Positions 16,530-25,087 of a DNA stretch of 64,000 bases are shown here, piece after piece (within the stretch, counting starts at the first letter, position 1; each line of letters begins with the position of its first letter). The notes below the pieces were generated by a model. It ran no database searches and was not told where the DNA came from. It was given only the letters and a program-made list of their open reading frames with translations. The DNA comes from Bacillus piscicola (GTDB taxonomy: Bacteria > Bacillota > Bacilli > Bacillales > Marinococcaceae): the NCBI RefSeq assembly GCF_022458745.1, contig NZ_JAJJJF010000003.1:62001-126000 (forward strand), read 5' to 3'. The translations under genes and the position numbers were made by a program.

Positions 16530-17945
16530 TTATACCGTCAAATCTTTACTTTCTTGGGTCGTTTTTTCTTCTTTAGTATCCGTTAAGTTGTCAACCAGTT
16601 CTTCTAATGGGACCGCTTTAAACAGTGGGTTTTTCATTTTAAACTTCACCCACAATACGGAATAAATCACGGTTAACGCCAAGAAAATCACGGTGTACGT
16701 ATAGATGTCTTTTGTTATTTCAGGATCTGGTGAAATATTGAAAATAATATAGACCAACCCTACGATACCAATGATCTGAAAAGTCAAACCAAGTGGTGAT
16801 TTGAAGCTTCTAGGTACGGAAGGATATTTAACCCGCAAAAATATAACATTCAGGTGAGCAACAATATACGCAATCATCCAACATAGGCTTCCTGCTAAAA
16901 TAAACGTAGTGATAGAAGATCCGTCCGTGAAACCAATGAGTAGGAAAAATACAAACAGAAACGATAAAAACAGAATAGCTGCTGAGGGGGCTCCCCATTT
17001 ATTTAACTTTCCAAATGTTTTTGGCATCTGACCTTCTTTACCCATGTCATACAGCATCCGAGCTATTGATCCTGTAAGCGTGTTTAAAGTACTGGCAGTA
17101 GCAAGCACGGTAACAATCCCCATCCAGATAAAGCCAGTCTCTCCCAAAATTGCCTGCGCTGCAACAACGTGGGGGGAACCAGAGCCAGCCAAATCGTCCA
17201 ACGGAGCATGCTTAATAGCTGCAAAGCCAAAAACCAAATGGGCTATAGTAATGATAACTAATCCCAAGATCATGGATAACGGAACATAAATCTTTGGCTT
17301 TTTAATTTCTTCAGCTAATGGGGTTACGAACTCTACCCCGACAAACAGCCAAAATGCCAGGGCGGTTAAACTTAATACACTCCAACCCATTGGATTAAAC
17401 TCCAATGAGGTAGAAATCGGTTCTCCCGCACCAAACCCAGTTAACCCAATGACACCTAGAGTGATTGTTGACGCAATCAAAAAAGTCGTCAGTATCACTT
17501 GGACTGTACTGAACACTTTGACACCAAACAGATTTGATATCCCAATAAAAGCGACTGCAAGAATAGAGATAATCATTGGATTAATATCAACGGAAAACAC
17601 ATCCGTAAATACAAAGCCAATAATCGCCGCTTCTGCACTCCCTGCAAAAATAGTCACTAACACATACCCGCTGATCACGGCAATCATGCCAATAAGTGGT
17701 CCCATTGCAGGAAGAGTAAAGTGATTGAGTCCACCTGCACGCGGGATGATCCCTGAAAGTTCTGAAAAAGAGAATGCTACAAACATATTTAACAACAGAG
17801 CAAATACTACCGCTATTATGAACCCAGGACCCCCGATACCAAAACCTTCACCTAATGAGACCATCGCACTCGAACTGACCACAATACCAACAGCCGTTGC
17901 AACACCTGCCCACAATCCTATATTTCGTTTTAGTTGGTTGCTCAT
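16530..17945 (-). CDS. APC-superfamily amino acid permease
   Basis: A 471-residue membrane protein with about twelve hydrophobic segments and the APC-type first helix 'NIGLWAGVATAVGIVVSSSAM' region (glycine-rich substrate-binding unwinding) plus 'FSFSELSGIIPRAGGLNHF'. Family members import amino acids or amines by proton or sodium symport. The ATG at 17945 is preferred over the upstream TTG because GGGGGG lies between them. It sits between the NCS1-type transporter and the aminotransferase operon, with a weaker copy of the TTAAGGA palindrome just upstream. A GABA-, beta-alanine- or amine-like substrate would fit the neighbours, but the sequence does not prove it. Confidence 0.82.
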   Translation of the reverse strand: MSNQLKRNIGLWAGVATAVGIVVSSSAMVSLGEGFGIGGPGFIIAVVFALLLNMFVAFSFSELSGIIPRAGGLNHFTLPAMGPLIGMIAVISGYVLVTIFAGSAEAAIIGFVFTDVFSVDINPMIISILAVAFIGISNLFGVKVFSTVQVILTTFLIASTITLGVIGLTGFGAGEPISTSLEFNPMGWSVLSLTALAFWLFVGVEFVTPLAEEIKKPKIYVPLSMILGLVIITIAHLVFGFAAIKHAPLDDLAGSGSPHVVAAQAILGETGFIWMGIVTVLATASTLNTLTGSIARMLYDMGKEGQMPKTFGKLNKWGAPSAAILFLSFLFVFFLLIGFTDGSSITTFILAGSLCWMIAYIVAHLNVIFLRVKYPSVPRSFKSPLGLTFQIIGIVGLVYIIFNISPDPEITKDIYTYTVIFLALTVIYSVLWVKFKMKNPLFKAVPLEELVDNLTDTKEEKTTQESKDLTV

Positions 17946-17970
17946 AAAAGCATTTCCCCCCAATCACATT

Positions 17971-18000
17971 TTAAAGACTTGTTCCTTAAGTATTCCTTAC
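17971..18000. promoter_or_regulatory. Degenerate copy of the TTAAGGA palindrome (site D)
   Basis: TTAAAGA-N16-TCCTTAC keeps the exact spacing of the other operators with one mismatch per half. An extra TCCTTAA lies at 17983-17989. Unlike the other sites, no convincing -10 box sits at the usual distance, so its function is less sure. Confidence 0.5.
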
Positions 18001-18004
18001 ATAG

Positions 18005-19396
18005 CTAACTAAAATCAATATTACTTGCTTTTTTAAGTGCAGGAGAATCCGTTGTTATTTTCGACCATACAAAATATAAACTAAAACCAATGACAATACC
18101 AACCAGCCAAGCTACATCCGTGCCACCTATCATCTTAGAGACTGGGCCTTGATATATTTCCGTATTAATAAAAGGGATCTGACACATTACTGTCAGCAAA
18201 TAAATAATCAGTGTACTTTTATTTAATTTTCCAAATATACCATCTTTCTCCATCAGTTCACGTGGATCATAATTAGTATGCTTTAAAATATAAAAGTCAG
18301 TTAACGTAATGACACTCCATGGAATGATGAAGAATAAAATAAACCCTAAATAAATTTGAAAATTACTCATAAAATTATTTGCACCAACGGTTGAGAACAG
18401 TACAATCAGCGCACCTATTACTGCAGAAGTGATGACGCGAAGTTTGATGGTTGTTTGAAACTTAATAAAGTTACTAGCTATTGATAAGGCAATAATCCCA
18501 GCACCATAGATGTTTAATGAGTTGACGACTATTAAGCCGAGCGCTAACAGTATAACAATGAGGGATCCAAAACTAGAACCTAAATCCTTTATTTGAGCCA
18601 TCACATTTCCATTTACCGTCATTGTCGCAACCGCTGCACCTAAAATCATTAACCATGTTGAACTTAGATTGATTCCTAAATACGTATATAGAAAGGTTCT
18701 CTTTGCATTATCCGGATGCATATAACGTGAATGATCAGATACATACGGACCGTACGTAATTTGCCAGGTAATACCAAGTGAAATTACTAATAAAAATTGT
18801 CCGAAAGAAAAACTTCCTTTATTTAAAACTTCCATCGACAATTGACTGATTACAATAATATTCAGTACAAGGAATACAGCAGCATAGAAGATGGTATAGA
18901 TTTTCATAGACCTTTCAATAATTCCTTGACCATAAATGGCTAGTAACACCATCGGTACCATAGCAATAATAATAACTGCGTTTAAATTAATACCAAGTGT
19001 TTCATTGATACCCTGCCCTACTAAGACTGTATTAGTTGAACCATAACCCACATACATTATAAAAGCTATTATCATTGGCAGCGCGACGCCATAATAACCA
19101 AATTGTGCCCTGCTTTGAACCATTTGTGGGGTTCCGATTTTCGGCCCTTGTGCAGAATGCAGTGATGTTATTACTGCACCAAAACTGTTACCTAATATAA
19201 GCGCCAAGCTCCCCCACCAAAAATTCAAGCCAACTATAATTGCCAATGCTCCAGTTACTAACGTTGTCGAAACCGTATTAGCAGCGAACCAGGTGAAAAA
19301 GAACTGACGCGGGCTTCCTCCCCTTTCCTCTAGTGGGATATACTCGTAACTTTTATTTTCAATAGAGCTGGTATTATTGTTCTCCCCCAATTGCAT
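18005..19396 (-). CDS. NCS1-family (cytosine/purine/hydantoin) permease
   Basis: A 463-residue integral membrane protein with about twelve segments. It shows the NCS1 signatures 'FFFTWFAANTVSTTLVTGAL' near the N terminus, 'QSRAQFGYYGVALP', 'GPYVSDHSRYMHP' and 'IIPWSVITLTDFYILK'. NCS1 carriers import cytosine, uracil, allantoin, hydantoins or vitamin B6-like rings by proton or sodium symport. It is encoded 59 bp after the HDAC-like gene under operator E, and its family argues that the substrate of island 1 is a nitrogen heterocycle. The specific ligand cannot be read from the sequence. Confidence 0.85.
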   Translation of the reverse strand: MQLGENNNTSSIENKSYEYIPLEERGGSPRQFFFTWFAANTVSTTLVTGALAIIVGLNFWWGSLALILGNSFGAVITSLHSAQGPKIGTPQMVQSRAQFGYYGVALPMIIAFIMYVGYGSTNTVLVGQGINETLGINLNAVIIIAMVPMVLLAIYGQGIIERSMKIYTIFYAAVFLVLNIIVISQLSMEVLNKGSFSFGQFLLVISLGITWQITYGPYVSDHSRYMHPDNAKRTFLYTYLGINLSSTWLMILGAAVATMTVNGNVMAQIKDLGSSFGSLIVILLALGLIVVNSLNIYGAGIIALSIASNFIKFQTTIKLRVITSAVIGALIVLFSTVGANNFMSNFQIYLGFILFFIIPWSVITLTDFYILKHTNYDPRELMEKDGIFGKLNKSTLIIYLLTVMCQIPFINTEIYQGPVSKMIGGTDVAWLVGIVIGFSLYFVWSKITTDSPALKKASNIDFS

Positions 19397-19455
19397 CTCC
19401 TCCTGCTGGTTACAAATTAGTCAATCCCTTTTTTCCACTCTACTTATGACATTAT

Positions 19456-20577
19456 TTACTGAACCTCACTTAAAAAGCTGCTCCAATATTTAGATTGTAT
19501 TTCGATTACCTCGTTTATTACTTGTCGTTGGTTTGGATAAACTTTATCAGGATACCCATTAGCACCCGAAGCGAATGGATCCTTCACATCGCTTTGTTTT
19601 TCACTAAGTGCTTCAACAATTCGTAAAGTACAGAAGGGTACGTATCCATTACTGTAACCGCCCTCATGACAGACAACCAGCTTACCGTTACACTGTGTTT
19701 CTGCAATTCTTTTTATTTTATTGGTCATTTTTCTAAAACCCTCGGCTGTCATCAACATTCTTCCCAACGGATCGAACATACTTGGATCCTGTCCTGCGGA
19801 TACAATGATTAGTTCTGGTTGAAATTCACTTGCAATCGGTTCAATTATTGAGTCAAATACTTCCAAATATCCAGCATCCCCTGTTCCTGGAGGAAGTGGA
19901 ATGTTCACATTGTAACCCTGGCCGTTCCCGCTTCCAACATCCTCAGCAAATCCTGTGTCTTCTGGAAAGCTTAGATGTTGATGGATGGAGATAAATAACA
20001 CATTAGGATCGTTATAAAAAGCTTTTTCCGTTCCATTTCCATGATGGACGTCCCAATCAACAATCATTATTTTTTCTAAGCCATATTTTTTACGAGCATA
20101 ATTAGCTGCTATCGCAACATTATTAAAAATACAAAATCCCATCCCAAAATCTGCCTCTGCGTGATGACCGGGTGGTCTTGTAAGCGCATACACATTATCT
20201 ACTTGATTTTCCATTACTGCATCAACGCTAGTAAGTGCCCCTCCTGCTGACAGTAGTGCAATCTCATAGGAGCCTTTTCCTACGATGGCGTGATCACCTG
20301 CATCTCCACCATTCGTGTCGCTTAATTGCTTGACTTTATCCACGTATTGGGGCGTATGCCACGATTCTACTTCCTCACGAGTTGCAGGGCGAGGTACTAG
20401 CTTAATTAATTCATCCATAAACCTTGATCTTTTCAGTAAATTATTTACTCTTTTCTTCGTGGCTGGTGATTCAATAAATTCATCTTTTTCTAGATATCCT
20501 CCTGATGAGAGATAAAGCGTTCCGCTGCCATTATCATGCCAAAAGTAACTTTCGTCATATATATATCCAGTTCTCAA
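19456..20577 (-). CDS. Class II HDAC-like amidohydrolase (HDAH/APAH type)
   Basis: A 373-residue zinc amidohydrolase that resembles the Alcaligenes/Bordetella histone-deacetylase-like amidohydrolase (HDAH, 369 residues). It has 'RPPGHHAEADFGMGFCIFNN' (paired active-site histidines), the zinc motif 'DWDVHHGNGT', 'SIHQHLSFP', 'SAGQDPSMFDPLGRM' (the usual FDxxxxDP zinc aspartate region, here altered) and 'CHEGGYSNGYVPFC'. Bacterial members deacylate small acyl amides such as acetylpolyamines. It leads an operon with the NCS1 permease under operator E, pointing to a catabolic amide-cleaving role and not to chromatin. The true substrate is unknown. Confidence 0.87.
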   Translation of the reverse strand: MRTGYIYDESYFWHDNGSGTLYLSSGGYLEKDEFIESPATKKRVNNLLKRSRFMDELIKLVPRPATREEVESWHTPQYVDKVKQLSDTNGGDAGDHAIVGKGSYEIALLSAGGALTSVDAVMENQVDNVYALTRPPGHHAEADFGMGFCIFNNVAIAANYARKKYGLEKIMIVDWDVHHGNGTEKAFYNDPNVLFISIHQHLSFPEDTGFAEDVGSGNGQGYNVNIPLPPGTGDAGYLEVFDSIIEPIASEFQPELIIVSAGQDPSMFDPLGRMLMTAEGFRKMTNKIKRIAETQCNGKLVVCHEGGYSNGYVPFCTLRIVEALSEKQSDVKDPFASGANGYPDKVYPNQRQVINEVIEIQSKYWSSFLSEVQ

Positions 20578-20598
20578 AAAAAGCTCCTCCCTTCAACT

Positions 20599-20662
20599 AT
20601 AAAGGAATTTATCTTTTATGATTCCTTTATTATAGAATAATTGTTACTTATTTCATTGTCAA
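20599..20662 (-). promoter_or_regulatory. Promoter plus palindromic operator E
   Basis: Minus-strand TTGACA (20657-20662), 17 bp, TATTCT (20634-20639), a 4-bp gap, then the palindrome with perfect 10-bp arms ATAAAGGAAT (20599-20608) and its complement (20621-20630). Half-site spacing is again 16 bp between 7-mers. Confidence 0.8.
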
Positions 20663-20844
20663 TGCCAAATTAGACTATTTAATCATTTCTAAAAATTCAA
20701 TGAAAACTTAATTTATATATAAGTTAGTGACACATTAAAAGTATTCTTCTCCCCTATATTTTCATCTATGCTCGTTCACTCACCGGACGCTCCGGTATGA
20801 AAAAACCCCTTGATAATTTGATTACCGGTGGCAAATCACTGAGT

Positions 20845-22269
20845 TTATTGAGACTTGGCTAAACTTTGATTATCCTCTAAATTCATGTCCATATTTTTTC
20901 TTTCTCTATTGCTAATCGTTATCACAAGAATTAATGAGGTTAATGCTCCCAAGGGACCTCCAATAAAAGGAGTTGGCAATGGTATGAACTGAGCAATTAC
21001 CGCTACTGCAAATCCACCTATCATACCCGCAAGGGCTCCCTTTGATGTAGCTTTTTTCCACCACAAACCTAAAACCAACGGAACTAAAAAAGCCCCTATC
21101 ATTAGCGATTGTGCTAATGCCATTACTAATAAAATTAATTCAGGTGGCTTCAAAGTTACCAATATAGCAATCACTCCAATTACCACTGCTACAATCCGAT
21201 TCACAAACACTACTACATGATTGGGTAATGTCTTTCCTGCAAGAATGCTGTATATGTCATTAGTGATAGCCGAAGTAGCGTTGAGCAGCATTGCATCTGT
21301 CGAAGACATAGCTGCTGCTAAAACGGCTGCAACAAAAATACCTGCAATAACCGTTGGTAGTAGATCAAGTGTATGAAAGTATCCCATATCTGGGTTTTCC
21401 AAATTTGGAAAATTAGAGATAATGAAAACACCTACTAATAACAGCACAAAATAAAATATACTAAGATAAGTGGTGGCTAATGCAGACGTAGTTTGTGCCA
21501 CTTTATTTGACTTTGTAAACATATACATCAAATAAACATACGGGGCGCTCATAGCACCCAAGGTCATCATGACAAAACAACTGATAGCATATAACAGTCC
21601 ATTTTCTCCCTTAAGTTCAAACATCAATGGTTGATTTTGAAGCGCTTGGGTTGTTGTACTTCCCCATGGTTCCGCATTAATAACAACAATCGCCACTGTA
21701 ATCATTGCTACTGCCATCATTATAAACTGAATAAAACTTGCCATAATTGAAGAATGACTCCCACCCAATACGACGTACAATATAAAAACAGCCCCAATTA
21801 CTAGAACCCCAACCCAGTAATCTATTCCTAGTACATATTGTATCGCATACGCTCCTCCTTGTAGTTGTGCCATTATATATACAAACATAGCTACAACAGT
21901 AACGATGGCGCTTACAAAGCGAACCTTTTTATTGTAACGCATTTCAAAAAACTGGGAGAAACTAAGAGAGCCGTAATTTCTGAATTTTGGAGCAATAAAT
22001 ACTGTAGCTAAAGTGAAGCCAATGATCACTCCTGCATTTTGCCACAATCCAAAGGCAACCCCAAAAGCATACATTGCCCCTAAAGTACCAAGGAAACTTG
22101 ACGTACTAGCATAGGTCGATGCTAATGCACCTCCGCCAAGACGGGGTCCCATACTTCTATTTGCAACCAAAAAGCTCTCCCCGTCTTGAGATGCTTTTTT
22201 TCTGTAGAAGAATCCAATTAAAATCATTGCAGCTAAATAAATAATCACTATTAACAAAATAGTATTCAT
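20845..22269 (-). CDS. Sodium:solute symporter (SSS family)
   Basis: A 474-residue protein with about thirteen hydrophobic segments and SSS features: 'FLVANRSMGPRLGGGALASTYASTSSFLG' at helix 1, 'RYNKKVRFVSAIVTV', 'VLGGSHSSIMASFIQF' and 'AAAMSSTDAMLLNATSAITNDIY' (the sodium-site serine/threonine segment). Relatives take up pantothenate, proline, acetate and many other solutes with sodium. It follows a 62-residue two-helix protein gene and shares promoter/operator F with it, so it is a third transporter in the island 1 regulon. Substrate unknown. Confidence 0.85.
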   Translation of the reverse strand: MNTILLIVIIYLAAMILIGFFYRKKASQDGESFLVANRSMGPRLGGGALASTYASTSSFLGTLGAMYAFGVAFGLWQNAGVIIGFTLATVFIAPKFRNYGSLSFSQFFEMRYNKKVRFVSAIVTVVAMFVYIMAQLQGGAYAIQYVLGIDYWVGVLVIGAVFILYVVLGGSHSSIMASFIQFIMMAVAMITVAIVVINAEPWGSTTTQALQNQPLMFELKGENGLLYAISCFVMMTLGAMSAPYVYLMYMFTKSNKVAQTTSALATTYLSIFYFVLLLVGVFIISNFPNLENPDMGYFHTLDLLPTVIAGIFVAAVLAAAMSSTDAMLLNATSAITNDIYSILAGKTLPNHVVVFVNRIVAVVIGVIAILVTLKPPELILLVMALAQSLMIGAFLVPLVLGLWWKKATSKGALAGMIGGFAVAVIAQFIPLPTPFIGGPLGALTSLILVITISNRERKNMDMNLEDNQSLAKSQ

Positions 22270-22364
22270 TCGTAAACCACCCTATAAAAAGTATTTAAAA
22301 GTCGTCTGAAAATTATCTTGATTAATCTTGTACGACTCACACTAATGAAAACTAAACTAGTATA

Positions 22365-22553
22365 TTATTCTTCCATTTTTACTTTCTTCACTAAAAACCA
22401 CACCATAGGGATAACACCCAAGTATAGAATCCATAAAACAAATATGTTAAGCGGGAGATTAATAACAGTAACGTGCGACCCTGTAAGTAACGGTAATACT
22501 ACCATTATGATGCCTAACGTAACGATCATCATTAATGCTTTTAACGGCTTCAT
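22365..22553 (-). CDS. Small two-helix membrane protein paired with the SSS symporter
   Basis: A 62-residue protein with two hydrophobic segments ('ALMMIVTLGIIMVVLPLL' and 'LPLNIFVLWILYLGVIPMVW') and a basic/acidic tail ending KKVKMEE. Small two-helix proteins (for example DUF997/YhdT with PanF, or DUF3311) are often encoded just before SSS carriers; this fits in size and position, but I cannot assign the exact family. It is the first gene after operator F, with AGGGGG nine bases upstream of the ATG. It probably aids assembly or activity of the symporter (inference). Confidence 0.72.
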   Translation of the reverse strand: MKPLKALMMIVTLGIIMVVLPLLTGSHVTVINLPLNIFVLWILYLGVIPMVWFLVKKVKMEE

Positions 22554-22686
22554 CTCAGTTAAACCCCCTACATCTTCCTTATTTAGTAAACTATCACTTT
22601 ATTAAACTAAACGAGCTTTAGAAAGGTCATGCTAATAGTTTTCGTCCTATATCCGGTTATCTAACCCAGTTACCTCCCTTATCTTT

Positions 22687-22750
22687 TTAAGGAATTATTC
22701 TAAATATATTCCTTATTTATAGAATAAATGGTTTTTTGATTATTTGTCAA
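22687..22750 (-). promoter_or_regulatory. Promoter plus palindromic operator F
   Basis: Minus-strand TTGACA (22745-22750), 18 bp, TATTCT (22721-22726), a 4-bp gap, then ATAAGGA-N16-TCCTTAA (22687-22716). It serves the small membrane protein and SSS symporter genes; the first gene starts about 130 bp downstream. Confidence 0.8.
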
Positions 22751-22806
22751 CATCAAATTAGACTATTAAATTATTTCTAAAAATTATAACGGAAATTATT
22801 TATATT

Positions 22807-22841
22807 AAAAAAGCCTGGCAATCACAAAGCCAGGCTTTTTT
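22807..22841. terminator. Terminator after hutG
   Basis: A perfect 13-bp stem (AAAAAAGCCTGGC and complement) with a 9-nt loop, T-rich on both strands; it separates hutG from the operator F promoter. Confidence 0.88.
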
Positions 22842-22848
22842 ACAATAC

Positions 22849-23826
22849 TTATTCTTTTCCATCCATCTGCATTACGAGTCCCGTGATAAAATTTAGCCAT
22901 GCATAGACCCCAGCCTTGACCGTTTCGAGGACTACTGAATCTTTATTTGGATCCAAGCAAACGAAGTCAATATGCTGAATGGGATATTTGCCGATTTCCA
23001 ACAATGTATCAAATAGCTCAATCGTTGTCATGCCGCCGGGTGTAGAAGCAGGCACACCTGGGGCAAAAGCAATATCCAGTACATCAACGTCGACTGTAAC
23101 ATAAATCCGATCTACTGTAGTAGCCAATCGTTCCAGTGCCTTTCGAACCGTAAGAAGAAGCCCTTGTTTTCTAGCTTGTTTCAGCGTAATCATTTCTATC
23201 TTGTGTGTTACCGCATAGTCTATCAAAGGTTTTGCGTTAAAATAACCGTGCAGCCCTATGTTTGTAACGTTTTCTCCTCGAACGGTTTTTCCGTCGATTA
23301 ATTGACGAATTGGAGTTCCGTTTGCAGGGCCTAACTCTTTCGGATCACGCACATCCAGATGAGTATCAAGCTGTAAAATTCCAATCGTTTCATCCATGTA
23401 GACATCTTTGATTCCTCTTACCGCGCATGCCGTTATAGAATGATCACCGCCAATCATACACGTTACCGTATCCGGGTATTTCGTTACAATACTTGCCGTT
23501 GTATCTTGAATTCGTTGATGAGAAAGAGCTATATCTGTTGTATGCATTGCTACATCCCCCGCATCAGCAACTCGAAAAGCAGATAAATCAACACCTTCAT
23601 CCAAATTGTAGGTAGTGAACTTTTTCCACATCTGTCTGAACTCCGATGGATACAAGGATGCGCCCGATACACTAATGGATGAGCGAGAAAGAGGCGCTCC
23701 GTATAAAATTAAATCTGGGGTATTGCCGCTATCGCCAAGTCTCTGTACCCATTGATGGACGAAATGTCTCTGATCTTTAGAAGTTTTCCATGACCACTCC
23801 GGCGTTTGCAGCCACTGCTGAGTCAC
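22849..23826 (-). CDS. hutG: Formimidoylglutamase-like ureohydrolase
   Basis: A 325-residue arginase/agmatinase-superfamily enzyme with the manganese motifs 'MIGGDHSIT', 'QLDTHLDVRD' and 'TVDVDVLDIAFAPGVP'. Next to hutI it is best read as formimidoylglutamase, which hydrolyses N-formimino-L-glutamate to glutamate and formamide in histidine breakdown. The GTG start at 23826 lies inside hutI, giving a 50-bp overlap, with AAGGTGG upstream, so the two genes are coupled. hutH and hutU are not in the window. An agmatinase- or guanidinobutyrase-like activity cannot be excluded from motifs alone. Confidence 0.82.
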   Translation of the reverse strand: MTQQWLQTPEWSWKTSKDQRHFVHQWVQRLGDSGNTPDLILYGAPLSRSSISVSGASLYPSEFRQMWKKFTTYNLDEGVDLSAFRVADAGDVAMHTTDIALSHQRIQDTTASIVTKYPDTVTCMIGGDHSITACAVRGIKDVYMDETIGILQLDTHLDVRDPKELGPANGTPIRQLIDGKTVRGENVTNIGLHGYFNAKPLIDYAVTHKIEMITLKQARKQGLLLTVRKALERLATTVDRIYVTVDVDVLDIAFAPGVPASTPGGMTTIELFDTLLEIGKYPIQHIDFVCLDPNKDSVVLETVKAGVYAWLNFITGLVMQMDGKE

Positions 23827-25087
23827 CTAAATTCACCACCTTCATTCCTTTTTTCCAAACAGACCTGACATGATTCACCCCAAACAAATATTGCAGCTCT
23901 TGATAATTTTTCACATCCCATAATACAAAGTCAGCTAACTTTCCGGTCTCAAGTGAACCTATGGAGTCTTCTTTGTTAATTGCACAAGCTGCGTTATACG
24001 TGGCGGCCGTTAATGCCTCGGCTGGTGTGAGTCTCATTGAAATACACGACAAATTCAATACAAGTGGCATGGAGGTAGTAGGTGATGAACCAGGATTACA
24101 ATCGGTAGAGATCGCCACAGCAACCCCTTCATCAACCATTCGGCGACCGGGTGCCGCCTCTTCACGCAAGTAAAGTGCTGTAGCAGGCAGGAGACAAGCA
24201 ATAGTCCCTGACTTTGCCAATGCCCGAATTCCTTCTTCTGAAACTTTTAATAAATGTTCAGCGGATACGGCTTCTGTTTTTGCAGCTAGCTCTGCACCTC
24301 CATAAGGTTCGATTTCATCCGCGTGAATTTTAGGTTTTAAATTGTAACGCTTTCCCGCTTCTAATATTCGTTCAGATTGTTGTGGCGTAAAAACTCCTTT
24401 TTCACAAAAGACGTCGTTAAATTCAGCCAATTTTTCTTCTGCTACTATTGGAAGCATTTCATTTATAACATAATCCACGAAATCATCTTCACGTCCTCTG
24501 TATTCTTTAGGAACTGCATGAGCACCCATAAAAGTAGGGACAATGTCTATTACGTGTTTTTGTTGTAACTCTTTCATTACCCGCAACTGCTTTAGTTCTG
24601 TATCTAAATTCATGCCATAACCACTTTTACTCTCTATTGTCGTTACCCCATGAGTGAGAAAGGAATTAAGACGTTTTGTTGTCTGCTCAATCAATTCCTC
24701 TTCTGTTGATTCCCTTGTCATACGTGTAGTAGCATGAATGCCGCCGCCAGCATTCATTATTTCCATGTAAGAGGTGCCTTCGAGACGCTTTTCGAACTCA
24801 AGTGCACGGATTCCTCCAAATACAACGTGTGTGTGAGGATCCACTAAACCCGGGGTAACTAGTTGACCCGATGCATCGATAACTTCAGCTTCCTGCAGGC
24901 GATCCGCATACTGCTTTTCAATATCTTCGGTCGTACCAACAGCTTGGATTATGCCATTTTCGATCCACATACTACCGTCTTCGATCAAACCAAGTTCAGA
25001 CATTGCCTTATTCGTACGAGGTCCTTTCTTATCAAAAGCAAGTGTCGCCAATTGTGATGCATTTTTAACCCAAGAAGATTTTGTCAT
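23777..25087 (-). CDS. hutI: Imidazolonepropionase
   Basis: A 436-residue amidohydrolase-fold enzyme with 'PGLVDPHTHVVFGG' (metal histidines), 'LEGTSYMEIMNAGGGI', 'ESKSGYGMNLDTELK', 'KIHADEIEPYGGAELAA' and 'ISTDCNPGSSPTTSMP', the standard HutI set. It hydrolyses 4-imidazolone-5-propanoate to N-formimino-L-glutamate. With hutG it covers the last two histidine-degradation steps; the first two enzymes must come from another locus, or the imidazolone arises by a different route. No TTAAGGA palindrome lies before it, so it is probably outside the island 1 regulon. Confidence 0.9.
   Translation of the reverse strand: MTKSSWVKNASQLATLAFDKKGPRTNKAMSELGLIEDGSMWIENGIIQAVGTTEDIEKQYADRLQEAEVIDASGQLVTPGLVDPHTHVVFGGIRALEFEKRLEGTSYMEIMNAGGGIHATTRMTRESTEEELIEQTTKRLNSFLTHGVTTIESKSGYGMNLDTELKQLRVMKELQQKHVIDIVPTFMGAHAVPKEYRGREDDFVDYVINEMLPIVAEEKLAEFNDVFCEKGVFTPQQSERILEAGKRYNLKPKIHADEIEPYGGAELAAKTEAVSAEHLLKVSEEGIRALAKSGTIACLLPATALYLREEAAPGRRMVDEGVAVAISTDCNPGSSPTTSMPLVLNLSCISMRLTPAEALTAATYNAACAINKEDSIGSLETGKLADFVLWDVKNYQELQYLFGVNHVRSVWKKGMKVVNLGDSAVAANAGVVMENF

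Noticed and set aside
20781-20795. ACCGGA/TCCGGT hairpin after the SSS gene as a terminator
   Set aside because: Only a 6-bp stem and no T-run on the transcribed strand.
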